From Paracoccaceae bacterium (GTDB taxonomy: Bacteria > Pseudomonadota > Alphaproteobacteria > Rhodobacterales > Rhodobacteraceae), in contig JAIXSA010000068.1 of the NCBI GenBank assembly GCA_027484915.1, positions 1-59,469 of the forward strand: a stretch of DNA of 59,469 nt. The letters are read 5' to 3'. Below, piece after piece: positions 18,560 through 27,243 of the stretch (position 1 is its first letter; every line of letters begins with the position of its first letter). A model generated the notes under the pieces. That model was not told the DNA's origin, made no database searches, and saw only the letters and a list, made by a program, of their open reading frames with translations. A program made the position numbers and the translations under genes.

Positions 18560-19147
18560 TCAGGCGTCGGGGTCGGGGAGCATCCGGTAGCTGTCGAAAC
18601 CGATGTCGCCCGACCAGCGCCACATGGCGAGGAAACCGTCCGGCCCGGCGCGCATCTCATGGGGGAGGTTCGGCGGGTGGTGGATGTGCTGACCTGGTGT
18701 GAGGGTCAGGCGTTTGTCCCCGGCCTGCCACTCGGCCCTGCCAGAGAGCATGGTATAGGTCTCGGCGGCGTTGTGGGAGTGAAGGGGGTAGTAGGAGCCC
18801 GGGCCCTGGTAGAAGAGACCGAAGAGGAGCGTTTCTGACGGCAGTGGCGCTCTGGGGCCAAGAAGGGTGACGACGGACTTGATCGCGCGGAGGTCGGTCG
18901 GTTGCAGCGACGCGATCGGGCTGTCGGCCCAGGGGAGCCATTGGTGTGTGTCATGGATCAGTCTGGCGCAAGGGTGTCCAGGCAGGTTGGCCGTGTGGAG
19001 GATGCCGGGGGAAAGGGCGGAGGGTGCTTGCGCCGGGAAATCGCAGTCTGCCGCCGCGCGAAGGGCCTTGGCCGTCGCCAGCGCCTCGTGGCGTGGCTCT
19101 GAAGCCGTCAGGTCGGCCAGCGCGTGGAGAAGGTCGTCAAGACGCAT
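18560..19147 (-). CDS. DMSP-lyase-family cupin (DddQ-like)
   Basis: A 195-residue single-cupin protein. Cupin motif 1 is canonical (GSYYPLHSHNAAETYTMLSG, residues 117-136) and motif 2 is GQHIHHPPNLPH. Tyr120, His123, His125, Glu129, Tyr131 and His163 fall at the same spacing as the metal-binding and catalytic residues described for DddQ and DddK, where the Tyr equivalent to 131 is the proposed base. Such enzymes cleave dimethylsulfoniopropionate to dimethyl sulfide and acrylate. The gene begins 44 nt after serA on the same strand. No other DMSP gene is nearby, and homologues in non-marine bacteria may act on something else, so family is firm but substrate is inferred. Confidence 0.75.
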   Translation of the reverse strand: MRLDDLLHALADLTASEPRHEALATAKALRAAADCDFPAQAPSALSPGILHTANLPGHPCARLIHDTHQWLPWADSPIASLQPTDLRAIKSVVTLLGPRAPLPSETLLFGLFYQGPGSYYPLHSHNAAETYTMLSGRAEWQAGDKRLTLTPGQHIHHPPNLPHEMRAGPDGFLAMWRWSGDIGFDSYRMLPDPDA

Positions 19148-19191
19148 GGTTGCCCTCGGCCAGGCGGAGTGCCCGGCCGAGGCAGGGTGGG

Positions 19192-20784
19192 TCAGGCGAC
19201 GTCGAACTGCAAGGCTTTCACCTGGGAGAACATGCCGGTGCCCTCCAGCGTCTCGATCACCTTGGGGTCGATCTGCTGGTCGAGGTAGAGGATCGCGATG
19301 GCGTCCTGACCGACGCCCGACCGGCCCAGAGTGAAGTTCGCGATGTTGACGTTGTTCTTGCCCATGGTCATGCCCAGAAGGCCGATGATGCCGGGCACGT
19401 CCTCGTTGGTGGTGTACAGCATGTGCTGCCCGATCTCGGCGTCGATGTTGATGCCCTTGATCTGGATGAAGCGCGGCTTGCCGTCCGAGAAGCAGGTCCC
19501 GGCGACCGATCGTTCGCGCTTGTCGGTCACCATCGTCACCTTGATGTAGGCGTCAAACACCCCGGTCTTGTCCTGCCGGGTGGTGGAGATCTGGATACCC
19601 TTTTCCTTGGCGACCACCGGGGCCGAGACGAGGTTGACGTCAGGGTTGTGCGCCTTGAGAACCCCTGCGATCACCGCCTGGTTCAGCGCGGCGAGGTTCA
19701 TGTTCGCGACCGTGCCGTCATAGAGGATGTTGATCGCCTTGATCGGCTCGTCCGTCATCTGGCCGATGAAAGCGCCAAGGTGCGAGGCAAGCTTGATCCA
19801 GGGTCCCATCACCGCGGCTTCTTCGGCGGTCACGTTCGGCATGTTCAGCGCGTTCTGGACGGCGCCGGTCAAAAGGTAGTCCGACATCTGTTCGGCGACC
19901 TGCAGGGCGACGTTTTCCTGCGCTTCGGTGGTCGAGGCGCCGAGGTGGGGGGTGCAGACGACGTTGGGGTGGTTGAAGAGCGGGTTCTCGGTGGCCGGTT
20001 CGACCTCGAAGACATCGAGGGCCGCGCCTGCCACATGGCCGGAGTTCAGTGCGTCAAGGAGCGCAGCTTCGTCGATCAACCCACCGCGCGCGCAGTTGAT
20101 GATGCGGACACCCTTCTTGGTCTTGGCGAGGTTTTCCTTCGACAGGATGTTGCGGGTCTTGTCGGTGAGGGGGACGTGGAGGGTGATGAAGTCGGCGCGG
20201 TGCAGCAGCTCTTCGAGGTCGACCTTGGTCACGCCAAGTTGCTTCGCGCGGTCGTCGGATAGGAACGGATCATAGGCGATGACCTTCATCTGGAGCGCGA
20301 CGGCGCGGTCACAGACGATGCCACCGATATTCCCAGCGCCGATCACACCGAGGGTCTTGTTGAAAAGCTCCACCCCCATGAACTTGGACTTTTCCCACTT
20401 TCCGGCATGGGTGGAAGCGTTGGCCTCAGGGATTTGCCGGGCAACAGCGAACATCATGGCGATGGCATGTTCCGCCGTGGTGATCGAGTTGCCGAAGGGC
20501 GTATTCATCACGATGACGCCCTTCTTCGACGCCGCCGGGATGTCGACGTTGTCCACCCCGATGCCGGCGCGGCCGATGACCTTCAGCTTCGTGGCTTTTT
20601 CCAGAAGCTTCTCGGTGGCCTTGGTGGCCGAGCGGATGGCGAGCCCGTCATACTGGTCGATGACGGCGGCAAGCGCGTCCTTGTCCTTGCCGAGTTTGGG
20701 CAGGTAGTCGACCTCGACCCCCCGGTCGCGGAAGATCTGGACGGCGGTTTCGGAGAGTTCGTCGGAAACGAGGACTTTGGGCAT
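19192..20784 (-). CDS. serA: D-3-phosphoglycerate dehydrogenase
   Basis: A 530-residue long-form SerA, the first enzyme of serine synthesis, oxidising 3-phosphoglycerate with NAD. It has the 2-hydroxyacid dehydrogenase domain with the nucleotide-binding LGVIGAGNIGGIV and the catalytic Arg and Glu regions (NCARGGLIDEAAL, PLTDKTRN), an intervening domain (about residues 320-450) and a C-terminal ACT domain (DVPGIIGLLGMTMGKNNVNIA) for serine feedback. I start at ATG 20784 (MPKVLVSDEL), which matches the family; the frame upstream only reads through an inverted repeat. It follows serC, 85 nt apart. Confidence 0.96.
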   Translation of the reverse strand: MPKVLVSDELSETAVQIFRDRGVEVDYLPKLGKDKDALAAVIDQYDGLAIRSATKATEKLLEKATKLKVIGRAGIGVDNVDIPAASKKGVIVMNTPFGNSITTAEHAIAMMFAVARQIPEANASTHAGKWEKSKFMGVELFNKTLGVIGAGNIGGIVCDRAVALQMKVIAYDPFLSDDRAKQLGVTKVDLEELLHRADFITLHVPLTDKTRNILSKENLAKTKKGVRIINCARGGLIDEAALLDALNSGHVAGAALDVFEVEPATENPLFNHPNVVCTPHLGASTTEAQENVALQVAEQMSDYLLTGAVQNALNMPNVTAEEAAVMGPWIKLASHLGAFIGQMTDEPIKAINILYDGTVANMNLAALNQAVIAGVLKAHNPDVNLVSAPVVAKEKGIQISTTRQDKTGVFDAYIKVTMVTDKRERSVAGTCFSDGKPRFIQIKGINIDAEIGQHMLYTTNEDVPGIIGLLGMTMGKNNVNIANFTLGRSGVGQDAIAILYLDQQIDPKVIETLEGTGMFSQVKALQFDVA

Positions 20785-20804
20785 GGGTTCAATCCTGTGC
20801 GGGT

Positions 20805-20862
20805 GGTGCGCCATGAATGCGCACCCTACGGGGTGGGGTAGGGTGCGCATTCATGGCGCACC
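20805..20862. repeat. perfect 25-bp inverted repeat in the serC-serA gap
   Basis: The left arm (20805-20829, starting GGTGCGCCATGAATGCGCAC) and right arm (20838-20862) are exact reverse complements around an 8-nt loop. The same 25-mer occurs once more, as a single copy, at 25551-25575. In the serC-serA transcript it would form a long hairpin and could set the relative amount of the two enzymes. Confidence 0.85.
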
Positions 20863-20869
20863 CGTAATG

Positions 20870-22027
20870 TCAGGCAGCTTGTGCGAGCGCCGCGATCTCG
20901 GCCTCGAAGGCGTAGGCGATCCAGGGCATCAACTCCTGGACATCCGCCGTCTCGACCGTCGAGCCGCACCAGATCCGCAGGCCCGGAGGCGCGTCACGGT
21001 AGGCGCCCATGTCGAAGCCCGCGCCGGCCTTCTCGATCCGCTTGGCGACGGCCTTGGCGAAGGCCTCGCCGTCGGTGATGCGCGGGTCGGTGAACTTGAG
21101 GCAGACGGAGGTGGTGGAGGCCGTCGCCGGGTCTTCGGCCAGGTTCGCAATCCAGGGGTTCTGGGCGCAGAAGTCGTGGACGACCTTGGCATTGGCATTG
21201 GCGCGCGCGATCAGGCCCTTCAGCCCGCCAATGGACTTCGCCCACTTCAGCGCGACCAGGTAGTCCTCGTTCGCCAGCATCGAGGGCGTGTTGATCGTCT
21301 CACCCTGGAAGATGCCTTCGATGAGCTTGCCCTTGGCGGTCAGCCGGAAGATCTTGGGCAGCGGCCAGGCGGGGGTGTAGCTTTCCAGCCGTTCGACGGC
21401 GCGGGGCGACAGGATCAGGACGCCATGCGCGCCCTCGCCGCCCAGGACCTTCTGCCAGGAGAAAGTGGTAACGTCGAGCTTGTCCCAGGGCAGGTCCATC
21501 GCGAAGGCGGCGCTGGTTGCGTCGCAGATGGTCAGGCCCGTGCGGGTTGCGGGAATTGCGTCGCCATTCGGCAGGCGGACGCCGGAGGTGGTGCCGTTCC
21601 AGGTGAAGACCACGTCCTTGTCGAAATCGACTTCGGCGAAGTTCACGATCTGCCCGTAAGGCGCGATCCGCACCTTGGCGTCGAGTTTCAGCTGCTTGAC
21701 CACATCGGTCACCCAGCCTTCGCCGAACGACTCCCAGGCCAGCATCTCGACCGGGCGCGCGCCCAGCAGCGACCACATCGCCATCTCGACCGCGCCCGTA
21801 TCGGACGCCGGAACAATGCCGATGCGGTAGTCGGCGGGCACGCCGAGAATCTCGCGGGTGAGGTCGATCGCCTCTTTCAGCTTGGCCTTGCCGACGGCGG
21901 CGCGGTGCGAGCGGCCCAAGGGGGCGTCGGCCAGCATGTCGAGGGAGTATCCGGGGATTTTGGCGCAGGGGCCTGAAGAGAAGCGCGGGTTGGCCGGGCG
22001 CTTGGCCGGCGGGGTCAGGTCTGTCAT
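20870..22027 (-). CDS. serC: phosphoserine aminotransferase
   Basis: A 385-residue fold type I PLP enzyme converting 3-phosphohydroxypyruvate and glutamate to phosphoserine. The sequence is of the alphaproteobacterial SerC branch: [15 protein letters not shown] at the N-terminus, [35 protein letters not shown] (PLP Asp) and [15 protein letters not shown] with the Schiff-base Lys. ATG 22027 has GGAAGG 5 nt upstream. It is the first gene of serC-serA on this strand and diverges from serB with 153 nt between starts. The three genes together give the whole phosphorylated pathway of serine synthesis. Confidence 0.95.
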   Translation of the reverse strand: MTDLTPPAKRPANPRFSSGPCAKIPGYSLDMLADAPLGRSHRAAVGKAKLKEAIDLTREILGVPADYRIGIVPASDTGAVEMAMWSLLGARPVEMLAWESFGEGWVTDVVKQLKLDAKVRIAPYGQIVNFAEVDFDKDVVFTWNGTTSGVRLPNGDAIPATRTGLTICDATSAAFAMDLPWDKLDVTTFSWQKVLGGEGAHGVLILSPRAVERLESYTPAWPLPKIFRLTAKGKLIEGIFQGETINTPSMLANEDYLVALKWAKSIGGLKGLIARANANAKVVHDFCAQNPWIANLAEDPATASTTSVCLKFTDPRITDGEAFAKAVAKRIEKAGAGFDMGAYRDAPPGLRIWCGSTVETADVQELMPWIAYAFEAEIAALAQAA

Positions 22028-22032
22028 GGTAG

Positions 22033-22065
22033 CCTTCCAGCTAAAAGCCCTTCGTTGGGGAAGGG
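22033..22065 (-). promoter_or_regulatory. serC leader hairpin overlapping a switchable Shine-Dalgarno
   Basis: On the serC strand the leader reads CCCTTC - CCCAAC - GAAGGG (22065-22048), then GGAAGG (22038-22033) as the ribosome site before ATG. The 5' strand CCCTTCC can pair either with GAAGGG or with GGAAGG, so two exclusive folds would free or hide the ribosome site. A conserved 'serC RNA motif' has been described upstream of serC in alphaproteobacteria; this may be an example, but I cannot align it here. Confidence 0.45.
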
Positions 22066-22180
22066 TGTCCCGCCGCCGTGGGTAATGGGCGTCTTGGGCT
22101 GGCGCAAGCGGAAAAATCGCGATAGTCCGACGCTTGGTCGCGAAAAAGCGACACGTTTGTTCACTATCGGAAACTTGCCC

Positions 22181-23059
22181 ATGTACGTCGTCACCCTGCT
22201 GACCAACCCCGAAACCCCGGTGCTGGAGCGGGTGACCGTCGAATCCCTCCGCAATGCCTGGGGCGGCGGCGAGGCGCGGTGGCTCGATCCTGGGGTCGCG
22301 GCGGAGTTCGATCTGCAGGCGGTGCCCGAGAACCGCTGGGAGGTCTGGGAGGGCCTGCAGGCGCTGCGCGTGGACATGGTGGTGCAGCTCGCCGAGGGGC
22401 GGAAGAAGCGCCTCCTGATCGCCGACATGGATTCCACGATGATCCGCCAGGAATGCATCGACGAGCTGGCCGACGAGGCCGGAGTTGGGCCGCGCGTGGC
22501 CGACATCACGGCGCGTGCGATGAATGGGGAACTCGACTTCGAAGGCGCGCTGAAGGAACGGGTCGGGCTGCTGAAAGGCCTGCCAGAGGGCGTGATCGCC
22601 CAGGTCCTGCGCGACCGGATCACGCTGATGCCAGGGGGCAATGTGCTTCTGGCGACGATGAAGGCCAACGGGGCCTATGCGGCGCTGGTCTCGGGCGGGT
22701 TCACCGCCTTCACCTCTGCTGTGGCTGCGACACTGGGCTTCGACGAGAACCGTGCGAACACGCTGCATGTGGCGGACGGAGCCCTTGCCGGAACGGTGGC
22801 CGAACCGATCCTGGGTAAAGAAGCCAAGCTGCAGGCGCTGAACGAGATCACTGCACGCCTCGGGATCACGCCCGCTGACGCGTTGGCCGTGGGCGACGGG
22901 GCAAACGACCTCCCCATGCTTCTTGCCGCCGGGACGGGCGTCGCGCTGCACGCCAAACCTACGGTCCAGGCGCAATGTGAGGTTCGGGTAAACCACGGCG
23001 ACCTGACTGCGCTGCTGTACCTGCAGGGCTACTCCCGCGACGACTTCGCCCCGGTGTAA
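22181..23059 (+). CDS. serB: phosphoserine phosphatase
   Basis: A 292-residue HAD-superfamily phosphatase that releases serine from phosphoserine. The nucleophile motif is IADMDSTMI, motif II is LVSGGFTAF, and motif III/IV is [10 protein letters not shown]. An N-terminal ACT-like region (about residues 1-80) precedes the HAD core, as in proteobacterial SerB. I start at ATG 22181 ([11 protein letters not shown]), the family start. The gene diverges from serC. Confidence 0.95.
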   Translation: MYVVTLLTNPETPVLERVTVESLRNAWGGGEARWLDPGVAAEFDLQAVPENRWEVWEGLQALRVDMVVQLAEGRKKRLLIADMDSTMIRQECIDELADEAGVGPRVADITARAMNGELDFEGALKERVGLLKGLPEGVIAQVLRDRITLMPGGNVLLATMKANGAYAALVSGGFTAFTSAVAATLGFDENRANTLHVADGALAGTVAEPILGKEAKLQALNEITARLGITPADALAVGDGANDLPMLLAAGTGVALHAKPTVQAQCEVRVNHGDLTALLYLQGYSRDDFAPV

Positions 23060-23101
23060 CCGGCGGGCACAAAGCGGAGCGCTTGCGCGCAAGTCTTTCA
23101 T

Positions 23102-23180
23102 CTCGTCGTCGGGCTTCGCCTCCTCCTCGGCCTGATGGGGGCGCTGCCCCCAAACCCCCGGGATATTTCGGGACATGAAA
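23102..23180. repeat. compound intergenic repeat after serB
   Basis: 23102-23131 (CTCGTCGTCGGGCTTCG then CTCCTCCTCGG) resembles a single arm of the ACTTCGT hairpin family. 23133-23180 is a second copy of the CCCCCGGGATATTT repeat, with GGGGGCGCTGCCCCC forming a hairpin and an ACATGAAA tail. It lies between serB and the exporter gene and may end the serB transcript. Confidence 0.55.
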
Positions 23181-23254
23181 TGTGCCGGTTTCACCTTTTG
23201 GCGGTGAGGACCGCCCCCTTGCCCCCGCGGCCCGAACCGGCGAGAACCGCGACC

Positions 23255-24016
23255 ATGTTCGAAGTCGCAACGCATCTTGCCCTTCTCCTGATCCTGGCCG
23301 CCTTTGTGGCGGGCTTCATTGACAGCATCGCGGGTGGGGGCGGCCTGATCTCGGTCCCGGCGCTGCTGCTCGCCGGGGCGTCGCCGGTCGAGGCGCTGGC
23401 GACCAACAAGCTGCAGGGCACCTTCGGGTCCGCGACGGCGATGCTGACCTATGCAAGGGCCGGACATGTCCGGCCGCAGGACCAGCTTGGCATGGCTGCG
23501 ATCAGCGCGGTCTTCGGCGCCTTGGGCGCGCTTGTGGCGCATCTGATCCCGGCAGAGGTCTTGCGGATCATCATGCCGGTGGTCCTGATCGGGGTGGCGG
23601 GGTTCTTCGCCTTGAAGCCGGGTTTGACCGACGACGCGCGTGTCGAGCGGGTCCGGCCCGCCGTCTTTGCCGTCACGGCGGTTCCGTTGATCGCGGCCTA
23701 TGACGGGTTCTTCGGGCCGGGGACGGGGTCGTTCTTCATGATGGGGTTCGTGCTGCTGGCAGGCTACGGCGTGTTGAAGGCTACGGCGCACACCAAGATG
23801 CTGAACTTTGCCTCGAACCTGGGAAGCTTGCTGGTCTTTGTCTTCTCGGGCGCGACCTGGTGGTGGATCGGCGCTGCGATGGCCGTGGCGCAGATCGCCG
23901 GTGCCTCACTTGGTGCGCGGGTAGCGATGCGGGTGGGGGCGCGGGTCATCAAGCCTTTGCTGGTCTGCACCTCGACCGGGATGGCGTTGCGACTTCTGTG
24001 GCAGGCCTGGGGCTAG
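23255..24016 (+). CDS. TSUP family transporter (TauE/SafE type)
   Basis: A 253-residue membrane protein with about eight helices. The family signature [20 protein letters not shown] is at the N-terminus and its internal repeat is [20 protein letters not shown] in the second half. TSUP proteins export sulfite, sulfoacetate or related organosulfur anions; the substrate is not shown here. ATG 23255 is the family start. The last 4 nt overlap the end of the convergent zapE gene. Confidence 0.88.
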   Translation: MFEVATHLALLLILAAFVAGFIDSIAGGGGLISVPALLLAGASPVEALATNKLQGTFGSATAMLTYARAGHVRPQDQLGMAAISAVFGALGALVAHLIPAEVLRIIMPVVLIGVAGFFALKPGLTDDARVERVRPAVFAVTAVPLIAAYDGFFGPGTGSFFMMGFVLLAGYGVLKATAHTKMLNFASNLGSLLVFVFSGATWWWIGAAMAVAQIAGASLGARVAMRVGARVIKPLLVCTSTGMALRLLWQAWG

Positions 24017-25092
24017 ACGGCCCAATCGGCAGACTGCATCTCGCGCAGGCGGCTGGCGGTGCGTTCGAATTCGAAAGAGCCTTCCCCTTCAATGTACAGC
24101 CGTTCGGGCGCTTCGGCGGCAGAGGCGATGAGGCGGACCTTCGCCTCATACAGCGCGTCGATCAGGGTGACGAAGCGTTTCGCCTCGTTGTAGTTGGCGG
24201 ACGAGAGCTGCGGGATGTCTTCCAGAATCAGCACCCGTACCGCGCGGGCGATGGCGAGAAAGTCGGCGGGGCCGAGGGGTTTCGAGCAGAGGTCCCAGAA
24301 GCTGGCCCGCCCCACGCCGTTCGAGAACCGGGGGAGACTGACCTGTCGGCCATTCACCTCCAGTGAGAGCGGCTGCTCGGGTGCGCCTCCGGTGAGGTCG
24401 GTCCAGATCTCGGCGATCTGCGTGGAGGCGGACCGGGCCGGGTGGAAGTAGACCTGCGCGCCCTGCAGGCGATGCTGGCGGTAGTCGGTGGGGCTTTCCA
24501 ATTCCACGACCTCCAGCCGGTCTTCCAGCATGGCGATGAAGGGCAGGAAGATGCCGCGGTTGAGGCCGTCCTTGTACAGGTCATGCGGCGGCCGGTTCGA
24601 GGTGGTGACGATGACCACCCCGGCGGCGAAGAGCTTCTCGAACAGGCGGCCCACGATCATCGCGTCGGTGATGTCGGTGATCTGCATCTCGTCGAAGGCG
24701 AGGAGGCGGAGGTCGCGGATGATCTCGTCGGCGACGGGGGTGAGGGGGTCTTCGATGCCGCGCTGCCGGGCCGCGTGCATCCCCTTGTGGACACCCTGCA
24801 TGAAGGCGTGGAAGTGGACGCGACGTTTCTGGGAGATCTGGGTCGCCTCGGTGAAGAGGTCCATCAGCATCGACTTGCCGCGTCCCACCCCGCCCCAGAG
24901 GTAGAGGCCGCGCGGGGGTTGGATCGGTTTGGCGAAGAGGCCGGCGAAGAGGCCGACCTTGCGGGTGGCGTTGGCTTCCAGCCAGGACCGGAGGCCCTCC
25001 AGTTTCGGGAGGAGGGCGTGCTGGGCGGGGTCGGCCCTGAGGGAGCCGTCGGCGACGCGGGCCTCGTAGATCTCGGTCAGGGTCTGGCGCAT
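24013..25092 (-). CDS. zapE: cell division ATPase ZapE (AFG1 family)
   Basis: A 359-residue P-loop ATPase. Walker A is GGVGRGKSMLMDLF, Walker B LLAFDEMQITDITDAM, and the sensor region is TTSNRPPHDLYKDGLNR, all characteristic of the ZapE/AFG1 family. E. coli ZapE associates with the Z-ring and destabilises FtsZ under low oxygen; yeast AFG1 acts in mitochondrial protein quality control. I start at ATG 25092 (MRQTLTEIYEARV); a TTG at 25128 would add a proline run of low credibility. It converges with the TSUP gene. Confidence 0.92.
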   Translation of the reverse strand: MRQTLTEIYEARVADGSLRADPAQHALLPKLEGLRSWLEANATRKVGLFAGLFAKPIQPPRGLYLWGGVGRGKSMLMDLFTEATQISQKRRVHFHAFMQGVHKGMHAARQRGIEDPLTPVADEIIRDLRLLAFDEMQITDITDAMIVGRLFEKLFAAGVVIVTTSNRPPHDLYKDGLNRGIFLPFIAMLEDRLEVVELESPTDYRQHRLQGAQVYFHPARSASTQIAEIWTDLTGGAPEQPLSLEVNGRQVSLPRFSNGVGRASFWDLCSKPLGPADFLAIARAVRVLILEDIPQLSSANYNEAKRFVTLIDALYEAKVRLIASAAEAPERLYIEGEGSFEFERTASRLREMQSADWAV

Positions 25093-25239
25093 GGGGAAGG
25101 AGTAGCGGGGCGGGGGTGGGGGCCGCAAGGGGGTCCGCCCCGCGCCGCGCGCGGCGCGGGGAGTGAGGTGTGGGATTTCAATGGGTTGGCTGTGGGCGTT
25201 AGGGGGGTGTTAACTAGGGTCGGGGTGGGTGGCGGAAGT

Positions 25240-25266
25240 CTGGGTCCCCGCTTTCGCGGGGATGAC
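25240..25266. repeat. REP-like hairpin TCCCCGC-TTTC-GCGGGGA
   Basis: A hairpin with 7-bp arms flanked by CTGGG and TGAC. The reading GTCATCCCCGCGAAAGCGGG on the other strand is a widespread proteobacterial intergenic repeat. Only one copy is visible in this window. Confidence 0.6.
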
Positions 25267-25550
25267 AGTTTGGAGCATGTCCTATCCGTTGCCGCGCCGA
25301 CCCTTGCCCGGAATCAAGGCGCTAATGCGCCGCCGGGCAGCGCCCGCCTCCCAGCCCGGCCACGGGCCGGGCGTTCTTCGCGGAAAACGTCCACTGGACG
25401 TTTTCTGATCGCTCATCACCCCCCTCGGGCGGGCGCTTTGCTGACGGTGCCAGCGGAACTGCGGGGGAAGAACTTGGAACCATAGAGCGCTTCTTTCGCG
25501 CGGCGGTCGCCCACCCAGCAGTCGGGCGCGGCCCTGTGTTGCGCTGGTCC

Positions 25551-25575
25551 GGTGCGCCATGAATGCGCACCCTAC
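25551..25575 (+). repeat. single copy of the GGTGCGCC 25-nt repeat
   Basis: Identical over 25 nt to each arm of the inverted repeat at 20805-20862. The unit holds its own inner palindrome GGTGCGC/GCGCACC and ends in CCTAC. Confidence 0.8.
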
Positions 25576-25609
25576 GGACCCTTCAAATGGAGTCGGGGTA
25601 AACCCCGAC

Positions 25610-27052
25610 CTACGGGTTCGTCGCGGGTTCGGCGGGGGCTTCGCCCTCGGCGGGTGCCGCAGGGGCCTCGGGCGGGGCCGTCAGGATGCCGTTCTGCCAG
25701 ATGCCCTCGGCCACCTCGCCTGAGGCATAGGTCAGCTTGCCCTTGCCCTCGCGCTTTCCGGCCTTGAACTGGCCCTCGTAGACATCGCCCTTGGGGTAGG
25801 TGGCCACCCCTTGGCCCTCGATCAGGCCAACGACCCAACTCCCGACGTATTTGAACCCCTCCGTCGTGGTGATCTCGCCCTGGCCGTCGCGGAGGCCCTG
25901 CTTGAAGTCACCCTTGTAGAGGCTGCCGTCGGGGTAGACGGCCGAGCCCACCCCCTCGCTCTGGCCTGCGACCCAGTCGCCTTCGTAGCGGTAGCCGTCT
26001 GGGTAGGTCATCACGCCTTGCCCCTCGGGCTTGGCCTGCTTGAACGCACCCTCGTAGACCCGGCCGTCCTTGTAGGTGGCGCGGCCCTGGCCCTCGATCA
26101 CGCCCGCGACCCAGTTGCCCTGGTAGGTGGAGCCGTCCGGGTAGGTGATGGCACCCTGGCCGTTTGGCTGATCGGCCTTCATCGCGCCGATGTAGACGGA
26201 CCCGTCGGGGTAGGTGATGGACCCGGTCCCTTCCATCCGGCCTTCGACCCAGGTGCCTTCGTACTTGAAGCCGTCCGGCGTGGTGAACGTGCCGCGGCCC
26301 TGGCGGCGGTCCTTGGTCCAGGTGCCGATGTAGATGTCGCCGTTCTTGTGGGTAAGCTTGCCTTGGCCCTCGCGCAGGCCGTTCTTGAAGCTGCCCTCGT
26401 AGACGTCGCCGTTGGGCTGGGTCAGCATGCCTGCGCCGTTGATCTGCCCCTCGGCCCAGTCGCCCTGGTAGATCAGCCCGTCGGGCATGGTAAGCTTGCC
26501 CTTGCCAGAGCGTTGCCCCTTGACCAGCGTGCCGTCGTAGGTCGCGCCGTCGGGGTAGGTGATCTTGCCCTTGCCTTCCTTGACGCCCAACACCCAGTCG
26601 CCCACGTAGGTATAGCCTGAAGGGTTGGAAAGCTTGCCCCTGCCGTTGTGCGTGCCCTTGACGAACGACCCCTCATAGACCGAGCCGTTGGCATAGGTCG
26701 CGCGGCCCACGCCAGTCATCTGTCCCTGCACCCAGTCGCCTTCGTAGACCCGGCCGTCGGGGGAAGTGATCTTGCCTTTCCCCTCGGGCTGGCCCTTCAC
26801 GAAACTGCCTTCGTAGACCGAGCCGTTGGGGTATCGCGCGGTGCCGACGCCGGTGATTTCGCCGTCCACCCACTCACCCGAATAGGTGAAGCCCGAAGGG
26901 AGGCGGTAGGTGCCCATCCCGTGCTGGCGCCCGTTCAGGAAGGTGCCTTCGTAGACCGAGCCGTCGTCGTACTGCTTGGTGATGATGTCCCCCTCTTGCG
27001 CCTGTGCGGGAAGGGCGAGGGCGGCGAGGAGCAGAGCAGTGCGCAGGCGCAT
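25610..27052 (-). CDS. secreted MORN-repeat protein
   Basis: A 480-residue exported protein. A signal peptide (MRLRTALLLAALALPAQAQ) is followed by 19 consecutive 23-residue MORN repeats (about residues 27-463) of the form YPDG-x-YEG-x-W/F-x2-G-x4-G-x-G-x2-T, with no gaps between units. The tail is Ala/Pro/Glu-rich. MORN repeats make an extended beta structure; in other bacteria they bind lipids, glycans or act as secreted or surface scaffolds. No enzymatic domain is present. The periplasmic or outer-surface location follows from the signal peptide; the role is unknown. The stop TAG lies inside the intergenic repeat that follows. Confidence 0.88.
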   Translation of the reverse strand: MRLRTALLLAALALPAQAQEGDIITKQYDDGSVYEGTFLNGRQHGMGTYRLPSGFTYSGEWVDGEITGVGTARYPNGSVYEGSFVKGQPEGKGKITSPDGRVYEGDWVQGQMTGVGRATYANGSVYEGSFVKGTHNGRGKLSNPSGYTYVGDWVLGVKEGKGKITYPDGATYDGTLVKGQRSGKGKLTMPDGLIYQGDWAEGQINGAGMLTQPNGDVYEGSFKNGLREGQGKLTHKNGDIYIGTWTKDRRQGRGTFTTPDGFKYEGTWVEGRMEGTGSITYPDGSVYIGAMKADQPNGQGAITYPDGSTYQGNWVAGVIEGQGRATYKDGRVYEGAFKQAKPEGQGVMTYPDGYRYEGDWVAGQSEGVGSAVYPDGSLYKGDFKQGLRDGQGEITTTEGFKYVGSWVVGLIEGQGVATYPKGDVYEGQFKAGKREGKGKLTYASGEVAEGIWQNGILTAPPEAPAAPAEGEAPAEPATNP

Positions 27053-27124
27053 GGGCGAATCCCTGAGGGCTTTGGTGCGGCAGGGTAAGGGGGCGGTTGG
27101 GGTGTGACAAGGCGTTGACGTGAC

Positions 27125-27194
27125 ACCTCTTCGTGCTCTTTCGGTTCTCGTCGGGAGATGGCGGCGAGGACTGTACGAAGTGCTCGACGAGCGG
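27125..27194. repeat. palindromic repeat, ACTTCGT hairpin family, copy 3
   Basis: It shares CTCGTCGGGAG and the 3' stretch TACGAAGTGCTCGACGAGCG with the copy at 12131-12204, but its left arm is degraded (TTCGTGCTCTTTCGG). It lies upstream of nadE, between divergent genes. Confidence 0.7.
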
Positions 27195-27243
27195 TTCCCT
27201 AAAGCGCGGTGTCGGTCTACATATAGGGGAAAGGAGCCCTGCG

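Larger units (their letters stand above)
25093..25609. other. gene-free region with several palindromic repeats
   Basis: No credible gene is seen in these 517 nt. It holds a GGGTCCGCCCCGCGCCGCGC hairpin stretch near 25130, a hairpin TCCCCGC/GCGGGGA at 25245-25262, a copy of the 25-nt GGTGCGCC repeat at 25551-25575 and a GTCGGGG-TAAA-CCCCGAC hairpin at 25592-25609 that abuts the MORN gene stop and may terminate it. The mix of several repeat types suggests a tolerant site for repeat insertion. Confidence 0.65.

Noticed and set aside
22028-23791. An N-terminal extension of serC of nearly 590 residues on the minus strand
   Set aside because: The extension lies opposite serB and the exporter gene and has shadow-like composition; the serC family start and ribosome site are at 22027.
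25276-25550. Possible small proteins in the gap between zapE and the MORN gene
   Set aside because: The frames have no ribosome site and are rich in Arg, Pro and Gly; the stretch is built around intergenic repeats.
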